Both the position numbers and the translations under genes were made by a program. A model generated the notes under the pieces. It was given only the letters and a program-made list of their open reading frames with translations. It was not told where the DNA came from and did no database searches. 45,508 bases of DNA. It comes from Roseicyclus sp. Its GTDB lineage: Bacteria > Pseudomonadota > Alphaproteobacteria > Rhodobacterales > Rhodobacteraceae. The number at the start of each line of letters is the position of its first letter. The stretch's first letter is position 1. Below are positions 16,520 to 27,489 of the stretch, piece after piece. The stretch spans positions 1 to 45,508 of the forward strand of contig JAGYLB010000086.1 of the NCBI GenBank assembly GCA_018401055.1, given 5' to 3'.

Positions 16520-16594
16520 TCCGGCGTAGCTCAGCGGTAGAGCAGTTGACTGTTAATCAATTGGTCGTAGGTTCGATCCCTACCGCCGGAGCCA
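16520..16594 (+). tRNA. trnN: tRNA-Asn (GTT)
   Basis: A complete cloverleaf is visible. The acceptor TCCGGCG pairs with CGCCGGA, the D arm is GCTCAGCGGTAGAGC, the anticodon arm is TTGACTGTTAATCAA with GTT, and the T arm is GTAGGTTCGATCCCTAC. The discriminator is G and CCA is encoded (16592-16594). Its 3' end faces the integrase gene, so it is the probable attachment site of the island that follows. It remains intact after integration. Confidence 0.97.
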
Positions 16595-16610
16595 ATATTC
16601 CCCTAAGTAT

Positions 16611-16669
16611 CTGATATCAGTGACTTTCCCCTTCGGGGGTCCGTTACTGTGACACCAGACTGTGACACC
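16611..16669. repeat. Palindrome, hairpin and ACTGTGACACC direct repeats next to tRNA-Asn
   Basis: Between tRNA-Asn and the integrase lie a perfect palindrome CTGATATCAG (16611-16620), a small hairpin CCCC-TT-CGGGG (about 16628-16638) and two perfect 11-bp direct repeats ACTGTGACACC at 16646-16656 and 16659-16669. The repeats are offset by 13 bp. Short direct repeats here are what tyrosine integrases use as arm-type sites. Confidence 0.55.
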
Positions 16670-16715
16670 GCTGCGGCGGTATCTGGCGCGTCGGTCTCCT
16701 ATTGGGAGCCCGAAG

Positions 16716-18624
16716 ATGACTGCTCTTCCTCATCTGACCCGCCGCGACGGTGTCTACTACTGGAGACGTAAGGTCCGGCCCGCTATCCACAATTATTTGC
16801 GACATCCGGGTGTCCTTGCGCACCACAGACCGAGTTCGTGCGGCTATATTGTCCCGTGTGTTAAGCGCGGAGAGCGAGCCGATCATGGCAGCCCTGGAAC
16901 AGGACCGGATAACCTTGGCAGAAGCCCGGCAGTATTTGCAGCACGTGGTCAAGAGCCACGTGACGGCTGATCACGATCTCCGCCGGGATCTGCGCTTCAG
17001 ATATGGGCAACCGCCCTGCGAAATCGAACGGCAGATCGTCACGGGTATTAAAGAGGCCTGGGACATTCTGGCGGAGCATGGAATCGGCGCGACGATCTCG
17101 GACGAGGTCGCGGACCAGATGATGGCGGCGGGTCGCAGTCTTCAAGAGGTCGCCATGCTACGGCTGGTCCTTGACGGACACTTCCGGCCCCTCTTGCAGA
17201 GCCATGTCGGCGCAGATCGCCGTGCCACTGAATTTGAAAAGGTCAACGGTCGTCGGATCAAGGGACCTCGTGAAACAATTCAGCTTCTCGAACTCTTTAT
17301 TGAGGGAATGCGGGCGGCCAAGGTCGCAGTGACAACGCCGCCCGCCCGGGCACTGGCGGCCGAAGTTATGAGCCAGTTCGACCCGGCCCGGAATGCATTT
17401 TCCTCGGACGTGGAGCGACTGGACGCCCATACGCCGGAGATTTCTGCCGTGTTCGCGCCCACGACCGCTGCACCACCCCTCGAGGCTCCTATCTGGGCTG
17501 ATGAGGTCCGGCCGGCAGAACAACCGGAGTCGGATCTTGACCCGTCCATCCCCGCAGTTATCGAACGGATGATCGAATTCAAGCGACACGCCGATGAAGG
17601 CCTGGAGGACAAGACGGCGCGTCAGTACCAGGCTTTCGGCACGCTCCTTCAACGGGTCATCGGAAAAACAGATATAAGGTCCCTCCTGCAATCGGATCTG
17701 GTGAAGTTCAGGGCGACCTTGCTGAAGCTGCCGAAATCGTTCGGAAAATCGCCCACTCACCATATCCTTCCGATGGAAGCGATCCTCGCCAACGCCGCGG
17801 CGCTCCCGCAGGAAAAGGTCGGCCTCGCGGTCGGCACGGTCAACCGCTATATCGACCATGCGAGCGCGCTCGTCGCTTCAGCCAAGGCTGAAGGTTTCGA
17901 GCTGAACCCTCGGCTCGAGCCCGGCCTTCTGCGTAGAAAGGAAAAGGGGCGTCCGCGTGACAAGAAACGGACCGCGACAAGGGAAGAACTCGAAACGCTG
18001 TTCCAACACCGGTACTGGACTGATCCGAACCCCGGACCATGGCTCGCCCCCCTTGAGGAACGCAGAAAAGGCGGAATTTACTGGGTCCCCCTGATCGCAG
18101 CCTATTCAGCCATGCGGCGCGAAGAGATCGCCGGGATCGGTGTGGATTACATCCGCGAGGAGGACGGAATCACCTATTTTGATGTCATCGCCACGACCGA
18201 CCGCCGGATCAAGAATGCCTCGTCGAGGCGCCGGATCCCGGTGCATGACGATCTCATAAATCTTGGTCTCCTCGAAGTTGTGAATGCTGCGCGAAAAGGG
18301 GGGAATCGGCTTCTGTTCCCGGATCTTATAGAGCCTAAATCGAAAATCATGGGCCGTAAGCCCGGCCGTCACATGGAAAAGCTCGTCGCGAAAATCTGGG
18401 GCGATGCCGGGCGCGGGCTGTCACTCAGCAGTGCCCGCCATTATGTCCAGCACGTTCTGGATCTTGACAAGGAGGTACCCGCAAAAGTCGCCCGTGACAT
18501 CATGGGGCACGAAGGTAAGGACGTGCATGACTCGGTGTATGGGGATCAGTCGCCCCTTCCCGCGCTCAAAGCCGCGATCGATCGCTTGCCGTCGCTGACC
18601 GGGGTAAGAGAGTTGCCGCGTTAG
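16716..18624 (+). pseudogene. Tyrosine recombinase/integrase of the tRNA-Asn island (N-terminal frameshift)
   Basis: The N-terminal domain reads MTALPHLTRRDGVYYWRRKV (DUF6538-like) from ATG 16716. Around 16795 the frame must shift to join DIRVSLRTTDRVRAAILSRV and the long C-terminal part. A GTG at 16750 in the long frame could give a 624-residue protein with an altered first 20 residues, so activity may be kept. The core-binding region is at about residues 260-400. The catalytic domain has Arg in YSAMRREEIAGI, then SLSSARHYVQ (Arg-His kept, Ser in place of the first His), IMGHEGKDVHDSVYGD (His and the nucleophile Tyr). It directly follows tRNA-Asn and is the presumed integrase of the element. 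Confidence 0.85.
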
Positions 18625-18801
18625 AATAGGAGCGCATCACACGAAAAGACGAAGGAGTGAGCACGTAAACGATGCAGCAGGGCAACGAGAGGGGAACTAG
18701 CGTCGGTTGCGGGGGCGCACAACCGCCGTCAGTTGCCAGCACCATTCTGCCTAGAATGATGTTTCCAGCGCGTCCCAGCGCCAAGGATTCCTGACATAAG
18801 C

Positions 18802-19557
18802 TCAGATCCCCTCAACCTGTATCCCATTTTCGGCCAACCACGACTTCCGACCGCGCCAATCAGGGAGATGTTGCTCAACCTTGATCCAGAAGGCGGCAGA
18901 ATGGTCCGGATGCAGACCGTGGGCGAGCTCATGAATGACCACATATTGTGCGATCCGAGGAGGCAGCAGAATGGCCTTCCAGTGAAAGGACACCCGACCG
19001 CCGTTGCCGAATGATCCCCAGCGATAACCAAGATCCTGAACCTTAACCTCCCTGACGGTCACGCCCATCCGGTTTGCCTGCTCCGTCACCTGACGTTCAA
19101 ACCAATCCTGCGCCCGGCGGGTATACCAGCTTACGAAGATTTCTCGGCCACGATGCGCGGATGCCTTGCGAAGGCAGAAGCGTCCGCTGCGAAGCGACAG
19201 GTCCACGAGTTGCTTGTCCACGAGCCTGAGCCGGTAGCTCTTGCCCAGATACAGGAACCCCTCGCCATCAACGAATTCCTTGATCGGCGCCCGCTGCTGG
19301 AGCTTGGCCTTCTCCTCGATCTTGGTGTGGACCCAGAGCAGTTTTTCCTCAACGAACTCCAGTAGCTGCTGGTCAGCGGCCTGAGATGGCGCAACAATAG
19401 AAAGCGCGCCGGTCCGCTCGACCGTGATCTGCAAGGTCTTGCGCCGATTACTCCTGTGAACCTCGAAAGACAGGCCATCTACCTCCAGCCTTTGATCACT
19501 GGTTCGAGTCGGCTTGCCGCCAGTTCTGATCGGTGAAAGCGGAAGGCGACGCATCAC
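18802..19557 (-). CDS. YgjP-like M48-type metallopeptidase
   Basis: A 251-residue YgjP/DUF45 protein. The N-terminal half holds a beta-rich domain (FEVHRSNRRKTLQITVERTG) and a helix. The C-terminal half has the zinc site YVVIHELAHGLHPDHSAAFW (HExxH plus a downstream His) after the family's YRWGSFGNGGRVSFHWKAIL block. Its ATG overlaps the hsdR stop by 4 bp (ATGA), so it is the last gene of the hsdMSR operon. Such genes are often seen with type I restriction loci. A role in turnover of HsdR or in restriction alleviation is plausible but unproven. Confidence 0.9.
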   Translation of the reverse strand: MMRRLPLSPIRTGGKPTRTSDQRLEVDGLSFEVHRSNRRKTLQITVERTGALSIVAPSQAADQQLLEFVEEKLLWVHTKIEEKAKLQQRAPIKEFVDGEGFLYLGKSYRLRLVDKQLVDLSLRSGRFCLRKASAHRGREIFVSWYTRRAQDWFERQVTEQANRMGVTVREVKVQDLGYRWGSFGNGGRVSFHWKAILLPPRIAQYVVIHELAHGLHPDHSAAFWIKVEQHLPDWRGRKSWLAENGIQVEGI

Positions 19558-22500
19558 GCTGTCCTGAGCCTTTCGTCGTTTGCCTTTGCTTGCTGGATCA
19601 ACTGATCAGCAAGGCTTTCAGCATCGGCCACTGTGAACCTGTTCAATCGCCGGTCGAAGATGATCTCGAATATCTCTGAGCGCAGGTTTTCTTGGTCCGC
19701 AAGCTTGAAGCTGCTCCAGATCGAACGGTTGGAGCCCACCTCTTCAATGATCCGGTCAACAATCTCTACTGTCATTTGGTGGATGGCCTGCAATTGTGCT
19801 GAGTCCGTATCCGGTCCCGCGGAGCAAGCCTCAAGCACGCTTCGCAAGAAGGGCAGATAAACCTCCGGGATGTCAGGTGCCGTCCCGTCAGCGGGTGTAC
19901 TTTCGGAACGCAGCTCATCGATAAGGGCTTGGAGTTGTTCGATGATCTGGTCCCACTGCTGGCCAAGCCCCTCCAGGATCTGCTTCAGCCGCTCCGACAT
20001 CTTCTTGAAACGAACAGGGTCCGCCTCAAGGTTCTTGCGGATGTGCGACCGGATCGCATGCTCCATCTCCGACGCCTTGGCACGACCGCCAGTCGTCTGC
20101 CCGACATGGCTGTCAAAGTTTGCATCCGTCAGCTGAACGGGCGGGATCTTCGGGTCGATCCCCAAAGAGATCACATGGTCATCGATCAGCTTACGGACCT
20201 TTGCCCCGACATCGGACCCAAGCGACATGACATCGCGATATCGGTTGCGCGCACGGGCATGGATATAGGCCAATCGCTTCGCATCCTTGACGAAAGGAAG
20301 GCCTTCGGGACGTGGCAGGATGATTTCGAGCGAGGTCAGGAAGTCCTTAAGTTTGACGGTAAACTCCGCCCGGGCCTTCTCGGTCGCAAGGACATTCAGG
20401 CAGCCCTCATCATCGGAAAGGTCCTCAAGGCCGGCCCTGCGGAAGATGTCGATGACCCGGATGTGGCGATCCCGCAGCACGGGGATCTGGTCATTGAGGC
20501 CGACCAGAGCCCCTTCGATATCCTCGGCTGAATAAGCGGCCAAGGCCGCCTTCAGGTGATGCGCCACGCCGAAATAGTCCACGACGATGCCACAGGACTT
20601 GCCGAAGCCTGTCCGGTTGACCCGGGCGATGGCTTGCAAAAGCTCGGCTTCGCGGATCGACCGGTCCAAATACATGACCCCTTCTATGGGGGCGTCGAAG
20701 CCGGTCAACAGCATCGATTTGACGATCAGGAATGCCAGCGGATCTGTCTTGGCCGGGTCCTTGTGGAACAGCGGTTTCTTGAACCGCTTGATCCGGGCTT
20801 CCTGGGCATGGCTTTCGGTCCATTGTCGCCAAGTCGGGTCATCGTTGTTGCCGCCCGACATCACCGGCGCAAACTCGATCCGCGCCAGCGTGTCGCGATA
20901 CCGCCAGGCCTGGACGAGGGCCTGCACCACCGGCGGCTTGGTGCATAGGACCTCATCGTCCATCGCCTTGTCGTAGTCCGACAGCGCGGCCGCCTGCGCA
21001 AGCAACTCATCCCGTGCCTCCGAAAACGCGGCGTAGTAGCGGATCACGGCGAGGCGGCTGTAAGCGACGACCTGCGCCTTGTAGCCGTTGGGCAGCAGGT
21101 TCGTCACATAGTGTTGCAGCATGTCCCGGGCCTTTTCCGCGATCAGCGCCGGGGCTTCGAGGATATTGCCCTTGGTCGCGTATTTCTTGCGGATCGCCTC
21201 AAGCTCGTCCTCGGTCCGGTCGCGGAACATGTCCTCGAACAGCCCGTCCAGCGTGGCGCCGTCCTTCACCGCGCCCTCGGCCGTTCGCCCCTCATACAGC
21301 ACCGGAACCGTGGCCCCATCGGCCTCGGCCTCCTTGATCGTATAGCGGTCGATGAAATCGCCGAAGATCTGCGCCGTGCGCTTCTTTTCGCCCATGATGA
21401 TCGGTGTGCCGGTGAAGCCAATCCGGGCGCAGTTCGGCAGGGCCGCCATCAGGTTGGCGTGCAGGTCTCCGGCCTGGGTCCGGTGCGCTTCGTCCACCAC
21501 GACAAGGATCGTCTCATCCTCGTTCAGCACCTCGAAGGCCGGGCCTTTGGTCACCTCGGGCACATCCTCCTCGGTGCGGTATTTCTGGATCGTGGCGAAG
21601 ACCAGCCCCGGCCCCTTGCGCCGCGCCAGCCGTTTCAGCGCCCCGGCATTGGTCGCGAGCTCCACCACGTCGCCCGACAGGGTCGCCGTTTCCGACAACT
21701 GCCGTTGCAGGTCGCGGCGGTCGGTGACCATGATCACCTTGAACTTCCGCAAGGCCGTGTCCGTCCGCATCTTGCGGATCATGAACACCATGGTCAGGCT
21801 CTTGCCCGACCCTTGCGTGTGCCAGACGATCCCGCCGCGCCGGTCATATTCGCCATCCTGCAGCCGCGTCTTGCCGGTGCGCAGCCGTTCCAGCGCGCGG
21901 TTTACGGCCCGGTATTGCTGATAGCGGCAGACGGTCTTGATGGTCTGACTGCCCACATTCATGAACAACAGGTAATGCCGCAGGATATCCAGCAGATGCG
22001 CGGGGCGCAGCATCCCGGCGATCAGACGTTCCTGTTCCGATAGGCCTTTTTTGCCCAAGGCTGCCGCCACTTCATCCTCGGACCCGGTGCCATCCGGGCC
22101 GACCACGGTTTTCCAGCTTCCGTAATGCTCCAACCCCGCGCCGATGCAGCCGACGCGGGCCTGATCGAAGCTTGTGGCGATCAGCAACTGGACGGAGGCG
22201 AACAGCGCGGGCGCGCCTTCGTTCTCCTCCACTTCCAGTGCGGCCTTGCGGGCGTTGTGATAGCGGCGGAGTTGGTTCACCGCCTCGGCCAGCGGCTCGG
22301 GGATGGCGGGGCTTTTCGCCTCGACCAAAACTACCGGGATGCCGTTCACCAGCAGGACAAGGTCGGGGATGATGAAGCCCTTGCCCACGTCATGGCCGGG
22401 CGGGCAGTCGATGCGGAACTGGTTGGCAATGGTGAAACTGTTGGCCCCCACATCGTCCCAGTCGATGTAGCGGATCGTCTGGCCGCGCCCGCCATCCCAG

Positions 22501-22820
22501 CCGGGCAGGCCTTCGACCGTCAGGCCGCGCAGCAACAGTTCCGTAACCGCCTGGTTCGCCTCCATCAGCCCGCGCTGGCCGTGGCGGGTGAGCGCGCTGA
22601 CAGCCTCGGACAGGCGGGCATCGTCCAGCCAAGGCTGGCCATCGGGGCCGGGGTTGATGGCCCGCAGACGGTCGCGCAGGCAGGCCTCGGCGATGGTGTC
22701 GCGGAAGGTGCCGCGCCCGGTCAGGCTGGGGTCGTCCTTTGCCCCCTCCTGCACCTGCCAACCCATGGCGCGGCACTGGTTCAGGAAGGGCAGTTCGACA
22801 TCGTCATATTCGTGACCCAT
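19554..22820 (-). CDS. hsdR: Type I restriction enzyme, restriction/translocase subunit HsdR
   Basis: The 1088-residue motor and nuclease subunit that translocates DNA and cleaves it away from the recognition site. The nuclease domain shows Asp153 (IPDLVLLVNG) and E167-A-K169 (VVLVEAKSP), the PD-(D/E)xK core. Helicase motifs follow: [10 protein letters not shown] (Walker A, 332-341), VVVDEAHRTQ (motif II, about 441-450), RIGFTGTPI (motif III), MLLTGFDAP and [11 protein letters not shown] (motifs V and VI). The C-terminus is helical. Full length and no disruption. It follows hsdS by 15 nt and overlaps the peptidase gene. It should work with the HsdM and HsdS encoded upstream. Confidence 0.96.
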   Translation of the reverse strand: MGHEYDDVELPFLNQCRAMGWQVQEGAKDDPSLTGRGTFRDTIAEACLRDRLRAINPGPDGQPWLDDARLSEAVSALTRHGQRGLMEANQAVTELLLRGLTVEGLPGWDGGRGQTIRYIDWDDVGANSFTIANQFRIDCPPGHDVGKGFIIPDLVLLVNGIPVVLVEAKSPAIPEPLAEAVNQLRRYHNARKAALEVEENEGAPALFASVQLLIATSFDQARVGCIGAGLEHYGSWKTVVGPDGTGSEDEVAAALGKKGLSEQERLIAGMLRPAHLLDILRHYLLFMNVGSQTIKTVCRYQQYRAVNRALERLRTGKTRLQDGEYDRRGGIVWHTQGSGKSLTMVFMIRKMRTDTALRKFKVIMVTDRRDLQRQLSETATLSGDVVELATNAGALKRLARRKGPGLVFATIQKYRTEEDVPEVTKGPAFEVLNEDETILVVVDEAHRTQAGDLHANLMAALPNCARIGFTGTPIIMGEKKRTAQIFGDFIDRYTIKEAEADGATVPVLYEGRTAEGAVKDGATLDGLFEDMFRDRTEDELEAIRKKYATKGNILEAPALIAEKARDMLQHYVTNLLPNGYKAQVVAYSRLAVIRYYAAFSEARDELLAQAAALSDYDKAMDDEVLCTKPPVVQALVQAWRYRDTLARIEFAPVMSGGNNDDPTWRQWTESHAQEARIKRFKKPLFHKDPAKTDPLAFLIVKSMLLTGFDAPIEGVMYLDRSIREAELLQAIARVNRTGFGKSCGIVVDYFGVAHHLKAALAAYSAEDIEGALVGLNDQIPVLRDRHIRVIDIFRRAGLEDLSDDEGCLNVLATEKARAEFTVKLKDFLTSLEIILPRPEGLPFVKDAKRLAYIHARARNRYRDVMSLGSDVGAKVRKLIDDHVISLGIDPKIPPVQLTDANFDSHVGQTTGGRAKASEMEHAIRSHIRKNLEADPVRFKKMSERLKQILEGLGQQWDQIIEQLQALIDELRSESTPADGTAPDIPEVYLPFLRSVLEACSAGPDTDSAQLQAIHQMTVEIVDRIIEEVGSNRSIWSSFKLADQENLRSEIFEIIFDRRLNRFTVADAESLADQLIQQAKANDERLRTA

Positions 22821-22835
22821 GACCGGACCCTTCGG

Positions 22836-24110
22836 TTACAACAAGGGCGTGACGGGAACCCGACCGGTGAGCAGGTCGTCCATCAGGCCGGATTTCTGGA
22901 GGCGGAGTTTGTTGAGTAAGGCCGCTTCCTCTTCATGGCGAGCTTCAATGTCGTTGAGGCAAGATGCTATCTGAAATTGTTCCTCAACAGATGGCGCTGG
23001 TAGTCGGAGCTTGCGCACATCCGCAACATTCATGTGCGGGTTGGTAGTTCCCGCCGTTTTCAGCTGAATGGAGCTTTGGACGGCCCCTGAGTAGATATGC
23101 GCGACAAGATATCTAGCATTCAGTTTGCTCAACTTTGGGCGAAGCAGCATTACCCTTTGACCAAGACAAATCTTCATTCCCTCTGGAATGCAGAACGCCT
23201 GCCCAACGGGCGCCTCGCGCGTAAATATCACGTCGCCAGGCATCGGTTCGAGGCGATCAATCCGCTTCGAATATTCTTCCTCGGTGACATAGGACGCCAT
23301 ATCTGAGAGGAATTTTCCATCTTTGATATGCATCGTGCGCGCAACGTAGACGCCTTCCTCCTTGAAGTTCGGGGTCGTATGAGGGCAGTCGACAATCGAT
23401 GCACAAAGATCATCAAGAGTTGCTATTTCCCACTCCTTCGGCAGCCAGCCGAGCGGGGTTTGGTGGTAGAGGTGGGGGGCCTCGGGGTGTGGGGGGCGGA
23501 GGTCGCCGTTCGCGTCGATGCCGCGGGTCAGCAGGTCATGCAGCAGCCCCTGCTTCATCGCCCGCAACTTGGCCACCACCGCCTCGGTCCCCCGGATCGC
23601 CGCGTCCAGCGTGTCGAGGACTTCGGCGATTTTGGATTGATGAACAACGGGAGGACTGTAGACGCGAAACCGCGCCACATCCTTCTCCGTAACTGCTGGG
23701 TAGCTAGAGCCGATTGCGTGACGATTTGCCTGCTCTAGGACCGCATTGCCCATAAGCGTGTGAAATATGAAAGAAGGATCGGAAAACCCTTTCCTCGCCC
23801 TGACGACCGTAAACCCGGTTGAGGCGATGATAGGCCCTTCTTCGGTGTCAGGCACATAGCAATGCGATTGCAGATAGGGCCTGACCGTGCCGAACAATGC
23901 ATCACCAGACCGGGTAACGCGTCTAGCTCGGCTCGGTGCCTCAAGAAGCGTTGTCCATGCGACATTTCCCCAGTCAATCTTGCCGCGATCCGCTGCCGAA
24001 AGATCAACGTAACGAAATGCAAAGTTTCCCGGCGTGGTGCCGGGCAATGCTTCGGGGTTTACCTCGGCAATTTCGCACAGTTTCGATGATGGAGCGGAGT
24101 TTTCAGACAT
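22836..24110 (-). CDS. hsdS: Type I restriction enzyme specificity subunit HsdS
   Basis: A 424-residue subunit that sets the bipartite DNA target. Two target recognition domains lie at about residues 1-160 and 205-375. They are separated by a conserved coiled-coil spacer ([20 protein letters not shown], then [15 protein letters not shown]). A matching second spacer closes the protein ([19 protein letters not shown], then [12 protein letters not shown]). The inner repeat pattern LLxDLLTxR occurs in both. The target sequence cannot be read from the protein. Its ATG overlaps the hsdM stop by 8 bp. The lower GC of the TRD2 codons, compared with the spacers, fits domain exchange. Confidence 0.95.
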   Translation of the reverse strand: MSENSAPSSKLCEIAEVNPEALPGTTPGNFAFRYVDLSAADRGKIDWGNVAWTTLLEAPSRARRVTRSGDALFGTVRPYLQSHCYVPDTEEGPIIASTGFTVVRARKGFSDPSFIFHTLMGNAVLEQANRHAIGSSYPAVTEKDVARFRVYSPPVVHQSKIAEVLDTLDAAIRGTEAVVAKLRAMKQGLLHDLLTRGIDANGDLRPPHPEAPHLYHQTPLGWLPKEWEIATLDDLCASIVDCPHTTPNFKEEGVYVARTMHIKDGKFLSDMASYVTEEEYSKRIDRLEPMPGDVIFTREAPVGQAFCIPEGMKICLGQRVMLLRPKLSKLNARYLVAHIYSGAVQSSIQLKTAGTTNPHMNVADVRKLRLPAPSVEEQFQIASCLNDIEARHEEEAALLNKLRLQKSGLMDDLLTGRVPVTPLL

Positions 24111-26568
24111 ACCCCAACCCCTTCAGGAACCCGGCCAGCTTGCCCGTCGCCTCGGCCCGTGCGCCTTCGATCTCGGTCAGGGTCACGCGATACTTGTCCC
24201 ACCAGTTTTCGAACGCCGCCACGATCTGCCCGCGCTGCACCGCGATGTAGCGGGTCAGGATCTTTTCCATATCGTCATGCAGGATCTTCAGGATCAGCGC
24301 CGCCGCATCCCCCTCGGTCAGACCGTCCACGGCCCCGTTGATCGCATCGGTGAACTGCGCGTGCTTGGCCTTCAGGGTTTTCTTGACCTCGGTCAGTTCC
24401 TTTTTCCACCGCTTCACCTGCGCCTCGTCCACGGGTTCCGCGTCATCATCCTCTTCCTCGCCCTCTTCGGGCGTGGCGGTCGTGGCCTTGATCTGGGCGT
24501 CAAGCTCGGCCTTGCGCGCCTCCAGTTCCGCAATCTCGCGCACGAAGCCGCCCATCAGGAAGCTGACCAGCTTGTGGTCCAGCGGGCTTTCCTTGCTGCC
24601 CTTGTCCTCCAGCGCGGTGACGATGGAGGTGCGCCAGGCATCGACCACGCCGCGGCTGTCGCGCGCCATGAGGGTAAGGAAGTCGAACCGCGACGCCTGC
24701 CAGAACTGCGCGATGATGCCCCGCACGGTGAAGGGGTCGAGCATGGCCAACCCTTCCAGCGTTTCGGAAAAGCTGGACAGGAGTTCATCGCGGAGTTTGA
24801 TGAGGGCTGCGGCCTGATCGGCCCCGGCCAGTGCCACGATGCCGTCCTGATGCGCCGCCCACCAGGCGTTGAAGGCGGCCCGGATTTCCGCCTCGCGCGC
24901 TTGCAGGCCCGCGTTGGCCTCGATGGCTGGTTTCAGATCGGATTTCGCGGTCAGGTGCGGCGCGAAGTCGAGGTAATGGGCATCGCGGGGGACCAGCAGG
25001 TCCATCGGGTTCAGGCCGTGGGCGCTGAACAGGTCCACCTTCGCCGCGACCTCGGCCCGCGGGATGCCGCCCACCAGATGCGCGCGCACGTCATGCGGTT
25101 CGGGCGGCGGCGCGTTGTCAGCATAGCGGCGGATGTTCAGGTTGAAGTCGTTATCGCGCAGGGTTTCAATGTCAACGATGGCGGAGAAGCCGGGGATTTC
25201 GCGGTATTCCTCGAAGGTGGTAACGATCTTTTCGATGTGTTCCGGCATCAGGTGGTTCTGCGCCCGGCCTTCGAAATATTCGCGGTCGGCGTTGATGAAG
25301 AGGATCCTGCCCTGCCGGTCCTTCGGCTTGCCCGAAACAAGGTTCGCGCCATTATGGACGCGCTGGCGCAGGACGATGACGCAAGCCGGGATGCCGGTGC
25401 CGTAGAAGAGCTGCGGCCCGAGGCCGATGATCGCCTCGATCTGGTCCTGTTCAATGATCTTCTGGCGGATCTTGCCCTCGTCGCCGCCGCGGAACAGCAC
25501 GCCGTGGGGCATGACTGTTGCGATCATCCCGCCGTCACGGGTGACGTGCAGCATGTGTTGGAGGAACATGAGGTCGGCTTTCTTCGCGCCGCGCGGAACC
25601 TCATGGAAGAAGCGTTCGGGGAACTTGGGCTGCCAAGTGTATTCGCCGGATCGGTCCTTGTCCTTTGATCCCCAGGGGAGGGAGAACGGGGGATTGGTCA
25701 GGAGGCGGTCAAACCGGCGCAGTTCGCCGTTTTCGACATGCTGCGGTTCCGCGAGGGTATCCTCGTTTCGAAGATCAGGGCTGTCGATGCCATGTAAGAT
25801 CATGTTCATCTTGGCGATGGACCAGACGGTACCCGCATTTTCCTGCCCGAACAGACTGGCCTTGCGACCGTCCTGCCCGTGTTCGTCGATGTAATCCTTG
25901 GCCGCGATCAGCATGCCACCCGACCCGCAGCAGGGGTCGTAGATGTCATGGTCCAGCGTCGGCTTCAGGAGCCGCACCATCATCCGGACAACGGACCGGG
26001 GGGTGTAGAACTCCCCGCCCTTCTTGCCGGCGGAGTCAGCGAACTCGGCGATCAGGTATTCGTAGGCGGCACCCAGCAGGTCTGGGAATTCGAAGTCCTC
26101 GTTCCGAAGGCGGATTTCCCCGAAATGGGTAATCATCTGGCGCAGTTTTTGGTCGCTGATCTTGCTCTGACCAACTTTGCGGGTGAAGTCGATGTGGTCT
26201 AGGACACCTTCAAGTGCGATATTTTCGGATTCGATCCCACCAAGGGCCTTATTCAGCTTGTCGCCGATGTTCTCATGGGCTTCATCGACAAGGAAAGTGA
26301 ACCGGGATTGCGGTGGAACCCAAAACGTGCCGCTGCGACCGTACCAGACCTTGTTCTCGGCATCTTCTGTCGCCTGTGCCGGCGCGATGCCGTTTCCGAT
26401 GCGCTTTTCAATAACCCCCTGCCGAGCCTGTTCGAAAACGTCGGAACAGCGTTTCAGGAACAGCATCCCGAAGATGTATTCCTTGAACTCCGAGGCGTCC
26501 ATTTTGCCACGGAGGATATCGGCGGCTGCGAAAAGGTGCCGCTCAAGTTGGGCAAGTGTCAGGGGCAT
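24103..26568 (-). CDS. hsdM: Type I restriction enzyme, N6-adenine methyltransferase subunit HsdM
   Basis: An 821-residue modification subunit (adenine N6 methylation). I chose ATG 26568 ([19 protein letters not shown]) because it matches the family N-terminus; the frame is open 41 codons further without similarity. The N-terminal helical domain is followed by [15 protein letters not shown], the AdoMet motif [11 protein letters not shown] (about 211-220) and the catalytic NPPFSLPW (about 292-299). The last 250 residues add helices and an acidic coiled coil ([20 protein letters not shown]), giving a longer protein than E. coli HsdM (529 aa). It heads the operon hsdM-hsdS-hsdR-ygjP. Confidence 0.96.
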   Translation of the reverse strand: MPLTLAQLERHLFAAADILRGKMDASEFKEYIFGMLFLKRCSDVFEQARQGVIEKRIGNGIAPAQATEDAENKVWYGRSGTFWVPPQSRFTFLVDEAHENIGDKLNKALGGIESENIALEGVLDHIDFTRKVGQSKISDQKLRQMITHFGEIRLRNEDFEFPDLLGAAYEYLIAEFADSAGKKGGEFYTPRSVVRMMVRLLKPTLDHDIYDPCCGSGGMLIAAKDYIDEHGQDGRKASLFGQENAGTVWSIAKMNMILHGIDSPDLRNEDTLAEPQHVENGELRRFDRLLTNPPFSLPWGSKDKDRSGEYTWQPKFPERFFHEVPRGAKKADLMFLQHMLHVTRDGGMIATVMPHGVLFRGGDEGKIRQKIIEQDQIEAIIGLGPQLFYGTGIPACVIVLRQRVHNGANLVSGKPKDRQGRILFINADREYFEGRAQNHLMPEHIEKIVTTFEEYREIPGFSAIVDIETLRDNDFNLNIRRYADNAPPPEPHDVRAHLVGGIPRAEVAAKVDLFSAHGLNPMDLLVPRDAHYLDFAPHLTAKSDLKPAIEANAGLQAREAEIRAAFNAWWAAHQDGIVALAGADQAAALIKLRDELLSSFSETLEGLAMLDPFTVRGIIAQFWQASRFDFLTLMARDSRGVVDAWRTSIVTALEDKGSKESPLDHKLVSFLMGGFVREIAELEARKAELDAQIKATTATPEEGEEEDDDAEPVDEAQVKRWKKELTEVKKTLKAKHAQFTDAINGAVDGLTEGDAAALILKILHDDMEKILTRYIAVQRGQIVAAFENWWDKYRVTLTEIEGARAEATGKLAGFLKGLGYV

Positions 26569-26832
26569 CAGGTTTTTCTCATAATATACGTTCGCAAGGT
26601 GCGATATCTGGGGGACGAGAGCAACGGTGAACTGAGGTAGCCACACGGCGCCCTGAAGACGCTGAAACTGACTGGCAGCATTATTGACCATTCCTCAATG
26701 CGCAATTCCTCAGAACCCATCCCGCTACCAGCAAACCACTGCGCACGTTTCGATTGCAGCAGCTAGCCATGTCTCCAATACCGTAGCGAAGAAAAGGCAG
26801 GTCCCGGGCCACCCGAGAGGCTGCGCCCACTA

Positions 26833-27192
26833 TCACGGAGCCGGGTCGTCCTGTTGCAGGGCGCCCAGCACGCTTACCGCTTCGTCCACGATGCCGATCC
26901 CCTCTTCTTTCATGGTTGCGGGTAGTTCCGGACGCGACAACCATTTCATCATTTTCAGCAAGACCCACTCGAGCTTGTCCAGCACCCAACCAACGCTGGT
27001 CAAACGTTTCTCAAGTTCGGCGACCTGCTGATCGAGGTCCTCGCGCGTCTTTTCAATTTCGGCTCGCGCAGTCTCGCGCTCCTTATCGATCTCGGATGCC
27101 GCTGCTGTCCGCTCCCGGGTGATCTCCTCAACGGCCTTTTTTCGCGCATCGTCAGTGGTCCGGGTGGCGACATCCGCCTCGCGCCGCGCCAC
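26833..27192 (-). pseudogene. Coiled-coil protein, possibly KfrA-like C-terminal remnant
   Basis: A 119-residue, mostly helical frame starts at a GTG (ARREADVATRTTDDARKKAV). A long charged coiled coil (TREDLDQQVAELEKRLTSV) is followed by a hydrophobic helix (GWVLDKLEWVLLKMMKWL). Plasmid KfrA proteins have a similar coiled coil after a DNA-binding domain. Here such a domain is absent and a stop lies 16 codons upstream of the GTG, so it may be a truncated KfrA-like gene. It lies 264 bp upstream of hsdM on the same strand. Function unknown. Confidence 0.4.
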
Positions 27193-27489
27193 GCCGGTGC
27201 GTGGCCAGCCCCGGATCGCGCGGCCTAACCGGCGTCATCCTGAGCGAATTAGCCCTGACGCTGCTGCCCAATTCGCCACGCGGAGAAGCCTCCCGGCGCC
27301 GACAAGTTGCATCATCCCGCGAGAAGAAGACACCTCAGTGTCGCCGCCACTGCTCGATCGGGGGGGGACGGTTTACCGTCGCCATACCCTGCTAGGCACA
27401 GGGCGAACCGGAAAGGGGCTACTCGAAGATAGCGTTTCGTATTTTCACGGTCATCGAAGAAATTTCTCGTGCAAAACGAGGATAGCAGC
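27193..27489. other. Intergenic region between divergent blocks
   Basis: No gene is supported. The stretch separates the minus-strand restriction block from the plus-strand mobilization block and should hold the promoter of the latter. AACGAGGATAG just before the ATG at 27490 contains a GAGGA ribosome binding site. I see no clear -35/-10 pair. Confidence 0.4.

Noticed and set aside
24034..25668. Plus-strand open frame of 544 codons
   Set aside because: It is antisense to hsdM/hsdS; no domain or RBS, and the hsdM motifs on the other strand are decisive.
19554..26568. Possible BREX, DISARM or other extended defence system around hsdMSR
   Set aside because: Only the standard three subunits plus the YgjP peptidase are present; no PglZ, BrxC, DrmA or similar genes.
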